Shown here one piece after another: positions 16,731 through 26,826 of a DNA stretch of 64,000 nt. The DNA is from Kineosporia babensis (GTDB taxonomy: Bacteria > Actinomycetota > Actinomycetes > Actinomycetales > Kineosporiaceae), in NCBI RefSeq assembly GCF_021129305.1, contig NZ_JAJOMB010000026.1, positions 85,740 through 149,739 of the forward strand, written 5' to 3'. The notes under the pieces are model-generated. The model ran no database searches, was not told the origin of the DNA, and saw only the letters and a list, made by a program, of their open reading frames with translations. The position numbers and the translations under genes are program-made. Positions within the stretch are counted from its first letter, which is position 1; each line of letters opens with the position of its first letter.

Positions 16731-18262
16731 CAGGGTTCCATTCCGTCGGGATCCGGTGCGGCGGACTTCAGCCCGTGCACCACGTCAGGGTCGGGCAGGC
16801 CCGGCCTCTCCTGCCAGTACCGCTGGTCCTTCAGCCGCCAGGCGATCATCAGGAGCAGGCCCACCGCGAAGATGCCGATGCCGACCACCAGCGGCGGCCC
16901 GACCCCCAGCCAGGCCTCGCCGCTGTAGGAGTTCTCCGGATCAGCCATGTCCCGGGCCGAGAGCACCAGCAGCCAGATCAGCAGCCCGGCCCCGGTCAGC
17001 GGGAACAGCCCGATCAGCACCAGGTTCTTGAACGACTCGGTGAGGTGCTTGCGGTGGTAGACGGCACAGGCGATCCCGCTCAGCGCGTAGTAGAAGGCGA
17101 CCAGCAACGACAGCGCGGTGGCCGAGTCGTAGAGCGCGTTCTCGCTGACCGTGTAGATGCCGACGTACCAGACGATGGCGATACCGGCCACCCACCAGGT
17201 GCTCACGTCCGGGGTGCGGTGCCGCGGGTGGATCCGGCCGAAGGTGGCCGGCAGGGCGTGCCGGCGGGCCATCGACAGGCCGGTGCGGGAGGCCGGGATG
17301 ATCGTGGTCTGGGTGGAGGCGATGGCCGAGACGGCGACCGACAGCAGCAGCACCCAGTCCCAGCCACCCATCACCTCACCGGCCAGCATGGCGAAGATCG
17401 CCTCCTCCTCGCCGGCGTTCTCGGCCAGCCAGGCGGTACCGGCGAAGGCGACCACTGCGGTGGCCACCCCGAGGTAGGTGAGCAGCAGGATGAACGTGGA
17501 CAGCAGCGAGGCCCGGCCAGCAACGGACGGCCCGCCGCGGGTTTCCTCGTTGAGGTTCACCGACGCTTCCCAGCCCCAGTAGGCGAAGACGCCCAGGAGC
17601 AGGGCGGTGGTCAGCGGGGCGCCGCCCGCGCCGAACGGGTTGAACCACGACAGGTCGGGGTCCAGCGCCTGCAGCGGGCTGTCGTCGGAGTAGACCCGGA
17701 ACAGGGCCACCGTGGCGAAGATCAGCAGCGCGCCGACCTGGATCAGGATCAGGATGTCCTGGACCCGGGCCGACAGGTCGGTACCGAGCACGCACAGCCA
17801 GGTCAGGAACAGGATCAGGGCGATCGCCAGCGGCATCCGGACCCAGTTGTTGTCGGCCGCGCCGTCCTGGCCGATCATCCGCAGGAAGAAGCCGACCCCG
17901 ACGTCCGCCTGCGAGCCGATGATCAGCACCCCGGTCATCGTGATCGCCCAGCCGCCGATCCAGCCGAACCACGGGCCCATCGCCCGGGTCACCCAGCTGA
18001 ACGTGGTGCCGCAGTCCTGGTCCACCCGGTTCAGGTAGAGGAACGCGCCTGCGATCAGCGCCATCGGCACGAACGAGGCCAGCAGTGCGCCGGGGGCGTA
18101 GATTCCGACGGCGGCGGTGATCGCACCGATGATGGCCGCCAGCGAATAGGCGGGGGAGGTCGCGGCCAGGCCGATCACCACGGCGTCGACGAAGCCGATC
18201 GCCGAGTGGTCGAGTTCTGGTTCCGGTCGGCCGGGCGGCTCGACGGTGTCCGGTTTGGTCAA
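16730..18262 (-). CDS. APC-family amino acid/amine permease
   Basis: A 510-residue secondary transporter with about 12 predicted helices. It opens with AIGFVDAVVIGLAATSPAYSLAAIIGA, the APC glycine-rich first helix, and contains GWIGGWAITMTG and YWGWEASVNLNEETRGG. It is coupled to the UspA-like gene. The neighbouring PuuB-like oxidase and, further on, an aminotransferase and dehydrogenase point to uptake of an amine or amino acid such as putrescine or GABA; this is inference from context. Confidence 0.87.
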   Translation of the reverse strand: MTKPDTVEPPGRPEPELDHSAIGFVDAVVIGLAATSPAYSLAAIIGAITAAVGIYAPGALLASFVPMALIAGAFLYLNRVDQDCGTTFSWVTRAMGPWFGWIGGWAITMTGVLIIGSQADVGVGFFLRMIGQDGAADNNWVRMPLAIALILFLTWLCVLGTDLSARVQDILILIQVGALLIFATVALFRVYSDDSPLQALDPDLSWFNPFGAGGAPLTTALLLGVFAYWGWEASVNLNEETRGGPSVAGRASLLSTFILLLTYLGVATAVVAFAGTAWLAENAGEEEAIFAMLAGEVMGGWDWVLLLSVAVSAIASTQTTIIPASRTGLSMARRHALPATFGRIHPRHRTPDVSTWWVAGIAIVWYVGIYTVSENALYDSATALSLLVAFYYALSGIACAVYHRKHLTESFKNLVLIGLFPLTGAGLLIWLLVLSARDMADPENSYSGEAWLGVGPPLVVGIGIFAVGLLLMIAWRLKDQRYWQERPGLPDPDVVHGLKSAAPDPDGMEP

Positions 18263-18406
18263 CGGGGGCCCTTCTTCTGCTGATCAGGTGTTCGCCACCG
18301 GTGCCCCTCGCCTTGAGCAGGGTCTCGCGCACCGGCGGAGAACGGTACATGTTCCGGTGGCAACATCGTGATCAGCTGATGGCTTATGGAGTCTTTGGCA
18401 GCTTTG

Positions 18407-19825
18407 TCAGGAATCGAAGCCCAGTCCAGCGGCATCCAGGGCCCGGAGGAAGAGGTTGCGGCGGCCCGCGCGATGATCGGCCCGGTCCAGCGACCAGCGG
18501 GTGAGGTCGATGCCCACCCCGGCCAGCGGCTCCGGCGGGAAGGGCAGCGGTTTGTGTCGCACCATGCTCAGCCGGGTGCGCTCGGTGTCGGCCCCGGCCA
18601 GCCGGTCCAGCATGACGTCGGCGGCGAAGCGGGTGGCTCCGACCCCGAGCCCGGTGAACCCGGCCGCGTACGCCACCCGCCCGTTGCGGGCCAGGCCGTG
18701 GAAGGCGGTGAAGCGGGTGGAGGTGTCGATCGCCCCGGCCCAGCGGTGGCTGATCCGGATGCCGGCCAGCTGCGGGAAGGTGGCCAGCAGGTGCGAGGTC
18801 AGCCGGGTATAGGTGGCCCGGCGGTCCTCGTAGGCGGCGCTGATCCGCCCGCCCCGGTGGTAGACCGCGTCGTAGCCGCCGAAGAGGATGCGCCGGTCGG
18901 CGGTGAGCCGGGCGTAGTGGAACTGGTTGGCCAGATCGGTCAGGCCCTGGCGGTGCTCCCAGCCGATGGCGGCGTGCTGGGCCTCGGTGAGCGGCTCGGT
19001 CATCAGGACGTAGTCGTACACCGGCACCGTCATCGGCCTCAGGCGCTTCAGCAGCGAGGGGAAGACGTTGCTGGCCAAGGCCACTCGTGCGGCCCGGACG
19101 GTGGTGCGCGGCGTGCGGAGCGCGACCGGGCCCAGCCGGGTGCTGGTCAAACCGACGACGGGGGAGTGTTCGTGAATTTCGACGCCCAGTTCGCTTGCTG
19201 CCCGGGCCAGTTCGTGCGCCAGCTTGGCCGGGTGAACCAGCGCGGTGTCCCGTCGGCTCCACAGGCCACCCAGAAACAGCGGCGAGCTGATCTCGGTGCG
19301 GGTGCGGCCGGCGTCCATCGCGTCCGGCCCGAGCCAGGGCACCTGATGCGGCTCGACGGCAACGCTCAGGGTTCCGGTGCGTTCCCACTCGCAATCCAGG
19401 CCGAGTTGATCCACGTCCTGCTCGAAGCCGTCCAGGTTCTCCCGGCCCAGCCGCTCAAGCGCCGCGTACTCACCCGGCCAGCGCGAACGTCCGTTGTCCT
19501 CGCCATGAGTGATGCTGGCCTCGCAGAAACCACCGTTGCGGCCCGAGGCGGCCCAGCCGATGGTCTCGGCCTCCAGCAGCACCACCCGGGCGCCCGGGCT
19601 GCGGCGCTTGGCCTGCAGAGCCGTCCACAGGCCCAGATAGCCGCCCCCGACCACGGCCAGGTCGGCAGTGGTGGAGGAGGTCAGCGGCGGGTAGCGCCGG
19701 CCGGGTGCATCTTCCAGCCAGAACACCGCATGCCGGCTGTCTTTCAGGGCCCGCTCGACGAGCCGCGGGTCGGGGGCGTGTCGTTCGTAGGCGGTTCGCT
19801 GCGGTGCGGGTGCCACGATCGTCAT
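18407..19825 (-). CDS. FAD-dependent oxidoreductase, PuuB-like (DAO family)
   Basis: A 472-residue flavoprotein with N-terminal dinucleotide motif DLAVVGGGYLGLWTALQAK and the signature GWAASGRNGGFCEASI, typical of gamma-glutamylputrescine oxidases and related amine oxidases. The C-terminal FAD contact is GFTGLGVGATRFAADVMLDR. It would oxidise an amine or glutamylated amine to an aldehyde. It lies 144 bases upstream of the APC permease gene on the same strand, consistent with an uptake/oxidation unit. Confidence 0.85.
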   Translation of the reverse strand: MTIVAPAPQRTAYERHAPDPRLVERALKDSRHAVFWLEDAPGRRYPPLTSSTTADLAVVGGGYLGLWTALQAKRRSPGARVVLLEAETIGWAASGRNGGFCEASITHGEDNGRSRWPGEYAALERLGRENLDGFEQDVDQLGLDCEWERTGTLSVAVEPHQVPWLGPDAMDAGRTRTEISSPLFLGGLWSRRDTALVHPAKLAHELARAASELGVEIHEHSPVVGLTSTRLGPVALRTPRTTVRAARVALASNVFPSLLKRLRPMTVPVYDYVLMTEPLTEAQHAAIGWEHRQGLTDLANQFHYARLTADRRILFGGYDAVYHRGGRISAAYEDRRATYTRLTSHLLATFPQLAGIRISHRWAGAIDTSTRFTAFHGLARNGRVAYAAGFTGLGVGATRFAADVMLDRLAGADTERTRLSMVRHKPLPFPPEPLAGVGIDLTRWSLDRADHRAGRRNLFLRALDAAGLGFDS

Positions 19826-19892
19826 CTTGTTCTCTTATCCGCTGGAAGAGCCCGACAGTCCTTAGGTCGTTGCTGTACTTCCCGGGGCGGAG

Positions 19893-21521
19893 CTAACCCG
19901 CTTCGTAGACCGGCGCCCCGTCGACGAGGGTGAGGTTGACCTCTACGGAGCCGATTTCGGAACTGGGAACGTCGAACGGGTCGCGGTCGAGCACGACAAG
20001 ATCGGCGCGCCGGCCCACCGCCAGGGTGCCGGTGTCGTCGCGGTGGTTCACGTACGCGCTGCCCGAGGTGTAGGCGGACAGGGCGCTGTGCAGATCGATG
20101 CGCTGCTCGGGGAGGAAGGCTGGTGAATTCTCGCCGTAGCTGATCCGATTGACCGCGGTGTGAACGGCTTTGATCGGGGACGCGTCGCTCACCGGCCAGT
20201 CGCTGCCGGCGGCGAGGCGGGCGCCGGAGTTGACCAGATCGGCGAACGGGTACTGGTGCCGGGCCAGGTCGCCACCCAGGAAGGGGATGGTCAGATCGTC
20301 CATCTGGGGTTCGTGAGCGGCCCAGAGCGCCTGGATCGTTGCGGTCGCGCCCAGTGCTCTGAAACGAGGGACGTCGGTGGGGTGGACGACCTGTAAGTGC
20401 GCCAGATGCGGTCGGGTGTCTTTGTGGCCGTTCGCGTTTCGGGCGTTCTCGATGGCGTCGAGGGATTCGCGGACAGCACGGTCGCCCAACGCGTGGAAGT
20501 GCAGCTGGAAGTCCAGGGCGTCCAGAGCCCGGACGTACTCGCGCAGCGCCGTCGGTTCGACGAAGCTCAGTCCGCGGTTGGCCGTGGCGCAACCGCACGC
20601 GTCCTTGTACGGGGCAGTCATGCCGGCGGTGAAGTTCTCGGCCACGCCGTCCTGCATGATCTTCACCGTGGACGAGCGTAGTCGACCGACGGTAAACGTC
20701 TTTCGCTTCTCCACCAGCTCGGGGATCTGCTCGGCGCCGCGCTCGCGGTCCCACCACAGGGCACCGATCACGTCCGCAGTGAGGAGATCGCGTTCGGCGG
20801 CGGTTCGGTAGGCGTCGGAGACCTCAGGGAAACCGTTGGTGGCGCACAGCATTGCATCCTGCCAGGCGGTGATGCCGATCGAGTGCAGCAGCTTCTGGGC
20901 TCTGAGCAGACCGTTCAGCCGGTCCTCGGCGGTGGCCCCGGGTACCAGGTCGCCGATCAGCGCGATGGCGCCTTCCTGCAGCCCGCCGACCGGATTGCCT
21001 TCTGCGTCGCGGTTGATCAGGCCGTCGGCCGGATCCGGGGTCTGCCGGGTGATGTCGGCCCTGCGCAGGGCGTGGGTGTTCACCCAGGCGCCGTGGTGGT
21101 CCCGGTTGTAGAGGAACACCGGCCGGTCGGGCACCACGTCGTCGATCAGGTCGGCGGTGGGAACGCCTCCGGCGAAGCTCTCCATCGACCAGCCGCTGCC
21201 GGTGATCCACTCGGCCTCGGGATGTGCATCGGCGTAGGCCCGGATCCGGCGGCGGTACTCCTGGACGTCGGTGGTGCCGGTCAGATCGCACTGCGCCAGC
21301 TCCAGCCCGCCGAACACGGCGTGCACGTGGGCGTCCTGGAAGCCAGGCAGCAGCGCCCGGCCCTTCAGGTCGATCAGCTCGGTCTTCGCTCCGATCAGGG
21401 CCTTGGCCTCGGTGCCCAGCGCGACGACACGGCCCTGGTGCACGGCCAGACTGTCGGTGCGGGTGTTGCCCTGATCCAGGCAGTGCACCGGGCCACCGGT
21501 GAACACCAGGTCAGCTGCCAC
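19893..21521 (-). CDS. Amidohydrolase, YtcJ-like metal-dependent hydrolase
   Basis: A member of the amidohydrolase superfamily (Amidohydro_3/YtcJ type) of about 542 residues. Metal ligands are visible in LPGFQDAHVHAVF (HxH), HFHALGDRAVRE, HLAHLQVVHP and AAGSDWPVSDASP. Substrates of the group are cyclic or acyl amides and are unknown here. I prefer the GTG at 21521, which gives the usual VAADLVFTGGPVH N-terminus; an in-frame ATG at 21587 would add 22 residues and run into the divergent TetR promoter. It is divergently paired with that TetR gene. Confidence 0.83.
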   Translation of the reverse strand: MAADLVFTGGPVHCLDQGNTRTDSLAVHQGRVVALGTEAKALIGAKTELIDLKGRALLPGFQDAHVHAVFGGLELAQCDLTGTTDVQEYRRRIRAYADAHPEAEWITGSGWSMESFAGGVPTADLIDDVVPDRPVFLYNRDHHGAWVNTHALRRADITRQTPDPADGLINRDAEGNPVGGLQEGAIALIGDLVPGATAEDRLNGLLRAQKLLHSIGITAWQDAMLCATNGFPEVSDAYRTAAERDLLTADVIGALWWDRERGAEQIPELVEKRKTFTVGRLRSSTVKIMQDGVAENFTAGMTAPYKDACGCATANRGLSFVEPTALREYVRALDALDFQLHFHALGDRAVRESLDAIENARNANGHKDTRPHLAHLQVVHPTDVPRFRALGATATIQALWAAHEPQMDDLTIPFLGGDLARHQYPFADLVNSGARLAAGSDWPVSDASPIKAVHTAVNRISYGENSPAFLPEQRIDLHSALSAYTSGSAYVNHRDDTGTLAVGRRADLVVLDRDPFDVPSSEIGSVEVNLTLVDGAPVYEAG

Positions 21522-21581
21522 AGCGCGCAGGTTCCCCTCGCTCGTCCCGTATTCAAGTCCCTGGCCATGGAACCGGGCGGG

Positions 21582-21595
21582 TGACATTTTCGTCA
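21582..21595. promoter_or_regulatory. Candidate TetR operator
   Basis: TGAC-ATTTTC-GTCA, a small inverted repeat in the AT-richer stretch between the amidohydrolase and TetR genes. A further TGTCA half-site follows just downstream. Position in a divergent promoter region is the main argument. Confidence 0.3.
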
Positions 21596-21624
21596 ATGGT
21601 GTTGTCATAAGAAACGGGGTGTTC

Positions 21625-22311
21625 ATGGCCGACGAGCGGCTGGTGACCAACCGGCGACGCCGGGCCACCAAGACGGGGGTCGTGCTCAGTCACGACCTGA
21701 TCGTCCGGACCGCCATCCGGCTGGTGCAGGAACACGGTGCGACCGGGCTGAGCATGCGCCGGCTGGGCGGCATGCTGGGCGCCGACCCGACCTCGATCTA
21801 CCGCTACTTCCGCAGCGTGGACGACCTGGTGCGGGCCATGGCCGACGACCTGATGGGCCGCTGTCTGGACGGTTTCGACCCCGACCTGCCGCTGCGCGCC
21901 GCCCTGCACGACCTGGGTCTGCGGGTCTACTCGGCGCTGGTCGCCAACCCCCGCATCGCCTCGCTCACCGCGGCCCGGGTGACCGGCCGGCCCAACGAGA
22001 TCCGGATCATCGAGACCGGCCTGGGAGTATTGCGCGCGGCCGGTTTTCCGCCGGACGAGGCGGCCCGGCACTATCACGCGTTCATCGACCTGACGCTCGG
22101 CCTGGCCGCGCTGGACGCCACCGCGCTGACCTTGGCCCAGACCGCGGGCCAGCCGGACGTGCTGGCCTGGGAGACGGTCTATGCCCACCTGGACGGTGCG
22201 ACCCACCCGCACATCGCCGCGAGCGCCGGTGCGCTGGGGCGAACCATGCGGGTGAGTGCCTACCCGTGGGCGCTGGAGGTTTTCCTGGACGGGCTAGAGG
22301 CCCGGCGCTGA
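21625..22311 (+). CDS. TetR-family transcriptional regulator
   Basis: A 228-residue repressor-type protein. The helix-turn-helix covers about residues 20-70 (IVRTAIRLVQEHGATGLSMRRLGGMLGADPTSIYRYF), and the C-terminal ligand/dimer domain resembles the tetracycline-repressor-like group. The ATG at 21625 gives the usual length. It is divergent from the amidohydrolase and probably represses it. The last 18 bases overlap the end of the convergent CGNR gene. Confidence 0.88.
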   Translation: MADERLVTNRRRRATKTGVVLSHDLIVRTAIRLVQEHGATGLSMRRLGGMLGADPTSIYRYFRSVDDLVRAMADDLMGRCLDGFDPDLPLRAALHDLGLRVYSALVANPRIASLTAARVTGRPNEIRIIETGLGVLRAAGFPPDEAARHYHAFIDLTLGLAALDATALTLAQTAGQPDVLAWETVYAHLDGATHPHIAASAGALGRTMRVSAYPWALEVFLDGLEARR

Positions 22312-22863
22312 GCTGCTGTGGTCCTGGCGTTCCCGGAAGGCGATCATGTTCATCCGGTTGCCGCAGCGCACACTGCAGAAGCGCTTGGAGCCGTTGCGGG
22401 ACAGGTCCAGCAGCAGGCCGGTGCAGTCGGGGGCCGCGCAGATCCGCAGCCGGTCCATGGTGTCGGTGCGGATCACGTCGACGAAGGCCAGCGCCGCCTC
22501 GATCTGCATCCGCTGGGCCAGCGGGGCCTGTGGGTCCGTGCCGTGCAGATGCCAGTCCGAGGCGTCGTGCCGCGCCAGCTGGGGTAGCGCCCGGCCGTCG
22601 CGCAGCATGCGGTTGACCTCCTGGACGGCGTCGTCGCGTTCGCGGGTCCACAGAGTCCGCAACCGGGAACGGGTTTCGACGACCTGCAGCCGTTCGGCCT
22701 CGTCGTGGTCGATCCGGCCGGAGTAGGGGTAACGGGCCAGCAGTTCGGCCAGCTGCCCGACCGTGGCGATTTCGTCCTGGCCGCTGCGGGAGGCCTGCGG
22801 ATCGGTGTTGCCCAGGGTCACGACGAACTCCAGGGCCTCTTCGGTGTCAGGGGCAAAATGCAA
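22294..22863 (-). CDS. CGNR zinc-finger regulator (ABATE domain)
   Basis: A 189-residue protein: N-terminal ABATE domain (EALEFVVTLGNTDPQ...) and C-terminal CGNR zinc finger with CAAPDCTGLLLDLSRNGSKRFCSVRCGNR, giving a Cys4 site near residues 142-168. The family is thought to act as transcription regulators. It is divergent from an EamA-type exporter, a recurring neighbour. The ATG at 22863 follows AAGGAG on its strand. Confidence 0.87.
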   Translation of the reverse strand: MHFAPDTEEALEFVVTLGNTDPQASRSGQDEIATVGQLAELLARYPYSGRIDHDEAERLQVVETRSRLRTLWTRERDDAVQEVNRMLRDGRALPQLARHDASDWHLHGTDPQAPLAQRMQIEAALAFVDVIRTDTMDRLRICAAPDCTGLLLDLSRNGSKRFCSVRCGNRMNMIAFRERQDHSSSAPGL

Positions 22864-22864
22864 G

Positions 22865-22893
22865 TTGACTCCTTACGGGGCCGTGCTTAGCGT
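22865..22893 (+). promoter_or_regulatory. Predicted promoter of the EamA transporter gene
   Basis: TTGACT, a 17-base spacer and TAGCGT (fits TAnnnT) on the plus strand, about 50 bases before the EamA start codon. The -35 box overlaps the CGNR leader on the other strand. Confidence 0.45.
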
Positions 22894-22923
22894 CAGGGGT
22901 AACAGGGGTCTTGAGTCCTGACG
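22891..22923. promoter_or_regulatory. Inverted repeat, candidate CGNR operator
   Basis: CGTCAGG and CCTGACG separated by 19 bases, lying at the predicted -10 box and transcription start of the EamA gene. This is where a repressor would sit. The regulator is assumed to be the divergent CGNR protein. Confidence 0.4.
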
Positions 22924-22946
22924 GTACCGCCCGTCCAAGGAGAAGC

Positions 22947-23894
22947 ATGAAGCTCTCACCGATGTCCTCCGGTCTGCTCGCCGCCCTCCTCGCGGCATCC
23001 TCGTTCGGAACCTCCGGGGTGCTGGCCAAGCCCCTGATGGAGGCCGGCTGGTCGCCGGTCGCGGCGGTGACGTTGCGCGCGCTGACCGGCGGGCTTCTGC
23101 TGCTGCCGGTGGCCTGCTTCGCGCTGCGTGGGCGGTGGGGTGTGCTGCGGCAGGCCTGGCGGCGGGTGCTGGTAATGGGCTTCGTCGGCGTAGCGGTGAC
23201 CCAGCTGGCCTACTTCGCCGCGATCCAGACCATCCCGGTCTCGACCGCGCTGCTGATCGAGTTCCTGGCGCCGCTGCTGCTGGTCGGCCTGGCCTGGGCC
23301 CGCACCCGGCGCACGCCGCACCGCACCGTGCTGCTGGGCTCGGTGCTCGCGATCGTCGGGCTGGTGCTGGTGATCGGCCCGGGCGCGCTGCAGCCGGTCG
23401 ATCCGGTGGGCCTGCTGTTCGCCTTCGCCGCGGCCATCGGCTGTGCCACCTACTTCTTCATCGCTGCTCAGACCGACGACGGCCTGCCCCCGGTCGCGCT
23501 GGCCGCCTCCGGGCTGCTGCTCGGGGCGGTGATGCTCGGCGGGGTGGGGCTGGTCGGCCTGCTGACCTTCTCGGTCGAACTGGGCACCCTGGAGATGTTC
23601 GGCGCCGGCGTGCCGTGGTGGCTGCCGCTGCTGGCCCTGGCCCTGCTGAGCACCGCCATCGCCTACGCCGCCGGGATCACTGCCTCCACGCTGCTGGGCT
23701 CCCGCGTGGCCTCGTTCGTCGGCCTGCTGGAGGTGGCCTTCGCCGCGGTGTTCGCCTGGCTGCTGCTCGACGAGCGCCTCACCTTCGTCCAGATCCTCGG
23801 CGGCGCCTTCATCCTGGCCGGCATCGCCGCGGTCCGGGCCGAAGAAGACGCCGAGCCGGCTCCGGCCGAACCCCTCACCGAAGCCACCGCCTGA
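22947..23894 (+). CDS. EamA/DMT-family transporter
   Basis: A 315-residue inner-membrane protein with ten predicted helices in two EamA repeats (about 1-140 and 150-290). It starts MKLSPMSSGLLAALLAASSFGTSGV; each repeat ends in the conserved ...FLAPLLLVG or ...GLLEVAFAAVFAWLLLDERL motif. Family members export amino acids and other metabolites. The ATG at 22947 has AAGGAGA immediately upstream. Confidence 0.9.
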   Translation: MKLSPMSSGLLAALLAASSFGTSGVLAKPLMEAGWSPVAAVTLRALTGGLLLLPVACFALRGRWGVLRQAWRRVLVMGFVGVAVTQLAYFAAIQTIPVSTALLIEFLAPLLLVGLAWARTRRTPHRTVLLGSVLAIVGLVLVIGPGALQPVDPVGLLFAFAAAIGCATYFFIAAQTDDGLPPVALAASGLLLGAVMLGGVGLVGLLTFSVELGTLEMFGAGVPWWLPLLALALLSTAIAYAAGITASTLLGSRVASFVGLLEVAFAAVFAWLLLDERLTFVQILGGAFILAGIAAVRAEEDAEPAPAEPLTEATA

Positions 23895-23900
23895 GCTGAG

Positions 23901-25227
23901 CTACGAGTTGGTGGCGGTGAGGGCGCGGTCGAGCATGGCCAGGCCTTCGCGGACGACGTCGTCAGGAGTGTTGAGGGGCGGCACGATGTGGATGCGGTTG
24001 TAATTGGCGAAGGGGAGCAGGCCTTCGGAGCGGCAGGCCTTGAGCAGGGCGGCCATCTGTGGGCTGCTTCCGCCGTACGGAGCCAGCGGCGAACGGGTTT
24101 CACGGTCGGAGACCAGTTCCAGGGCCCAGAAGCAGCCGGTGCCGCGTACTTCGCCGATCCATTCGTGCTTGGATGCCAGCTCTTGCAAGGCCGGGCCGAT
24201 CACCGCTGAGCCCAGGCGCTGGGCGTTGGCCACCGTGTCCTCGTCTTCCATGGTGCGGATGGTGGCGACGGCGGCGGCGCAGGCCAGTGCATGGCCGGAG
24301 TAGGTGAGGCCGCCGGGGTAGGCGCGTTCGGCGAAGGTTGCGTAGATCGCGTCGCTCAGGGCCACCCCACCCAGAGGCACGTAGCCGGAGTTGACGCCCT
24401 TGGCGAAGGTGAGCAGGTCCGGCACCACCTCGTCCGAGACCGCGAACCACTTTCCGGCGCGGCCGAATCCGGACATCACCTCGTCGGCGATGAACATGAT
24501 GCCGAAGCGGTCGCACAGTTCGCGGACGCCGGTCAGGTAGCCCGGCGGCGGGACCATGATGCCGGCCGTGCCCGGGATCGCCTCCAGGATGATCGCGGCG
24601 ATGGTCGAGGGGCCCTCGAGGGTGATGACCTGCTCGAGATGGCTCAGGGCGCGCTGCGATTCCTCTTCGGGAGTGGAGGAATTGAAGGCGCTGCGATAGA
24701 GGAACGGCCCGAAGAAGTGCACGGTGCCGGTGGAGCCGTTGTCGTTGGGCCAGCGCCGGGGATCGCCGGTCACGTTCACGGCCAGCTGGGTGCCGCCGTG
24801 GTAGGAGCGGTACGTCGAGAGCACCTTGGGCCGGCCGGTGTGCAGCCGGGCCATCCGGATCGCGTGCTCGTTGGCGTCGGCCCCGCCGTTGGTGAAGAAG
24901 ACGTGGTTCAGATCGCCCGGGGTGTGTGCGGCGATCAGGTGAGCGGCCTCGGAGCGGGCGCCGTTGGCGTAGGCGGGCGCGACCGTGCACAGGGTGGCGG
25001 CCTGCTCCTGGATGGCGGCGACGATGCGCGGGTGCTGGTGGCCGAGATTGGTGTAGACCAGCTGCGACGTGAAGTCCAGCAGACGCTGCCCTTGCCCGTC
25101 CCAGATGTAGGGGCCCTCGGCCTTGGTGATCACCATCGGGTCGAGCGCAGCCTGCGCCGACCAGGAATGGAAGACGTGCGCCCGGTCGAGTTCGTAGGCG
25201 CGGCGCGGGTCCTGGGTGTTCCTGAGG

Positions 25228-25235
<8 letters not shown>
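23901..25235 (-). CDS. Class III aminotransferase (beta-alanine/GABA-type)
   Basis: A 444-residue PLP enzyme of fold type I, class III. It shows FFTNGGADANEHAIRMAR, the STYRSYHGGT stretch, MFIADEVMSGFGRAGKWFA and the PLP lysine in LLTFAKGVNSGYVPLGG. Such enzymes convert an omega-amino acid plus pyruvate or 2-oxoglutarate to a semialdehyde. The ATG at 25235 overlaps the upstream dehydrogenase stop by 8 bases, so its product very likely feeds that dehydrogenase. Beta-alanine or 3-aminoisobutyrate is the best guess for the donor; GABA or taurine are alternatives. Confidence 0.87.
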
Positions 25236-26742
<1,507 letters not shown>

Positions 26743-26772
26743 ACGCCCCATGGTGCCCCGCGCGAGGTGATG

Positions 26773-26798
26773 AAGAGCCTGACGATGTGTCGGCTCTT
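26773..26798. promoter_or_regulatory. Inverted repeat, candidate PucR operator
   Basis: AAGAGCC and GGCTCTT, a perfect 7-bp repeat with a 12-base spacer, in the middle of the 84-base gap between mmsA and pucR. One site could control both directions. Confidence 0.45.
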
Positions 26799-26826
26799 GC
26801 GGCCGTGATCCGTCAGACTGTCGAGC

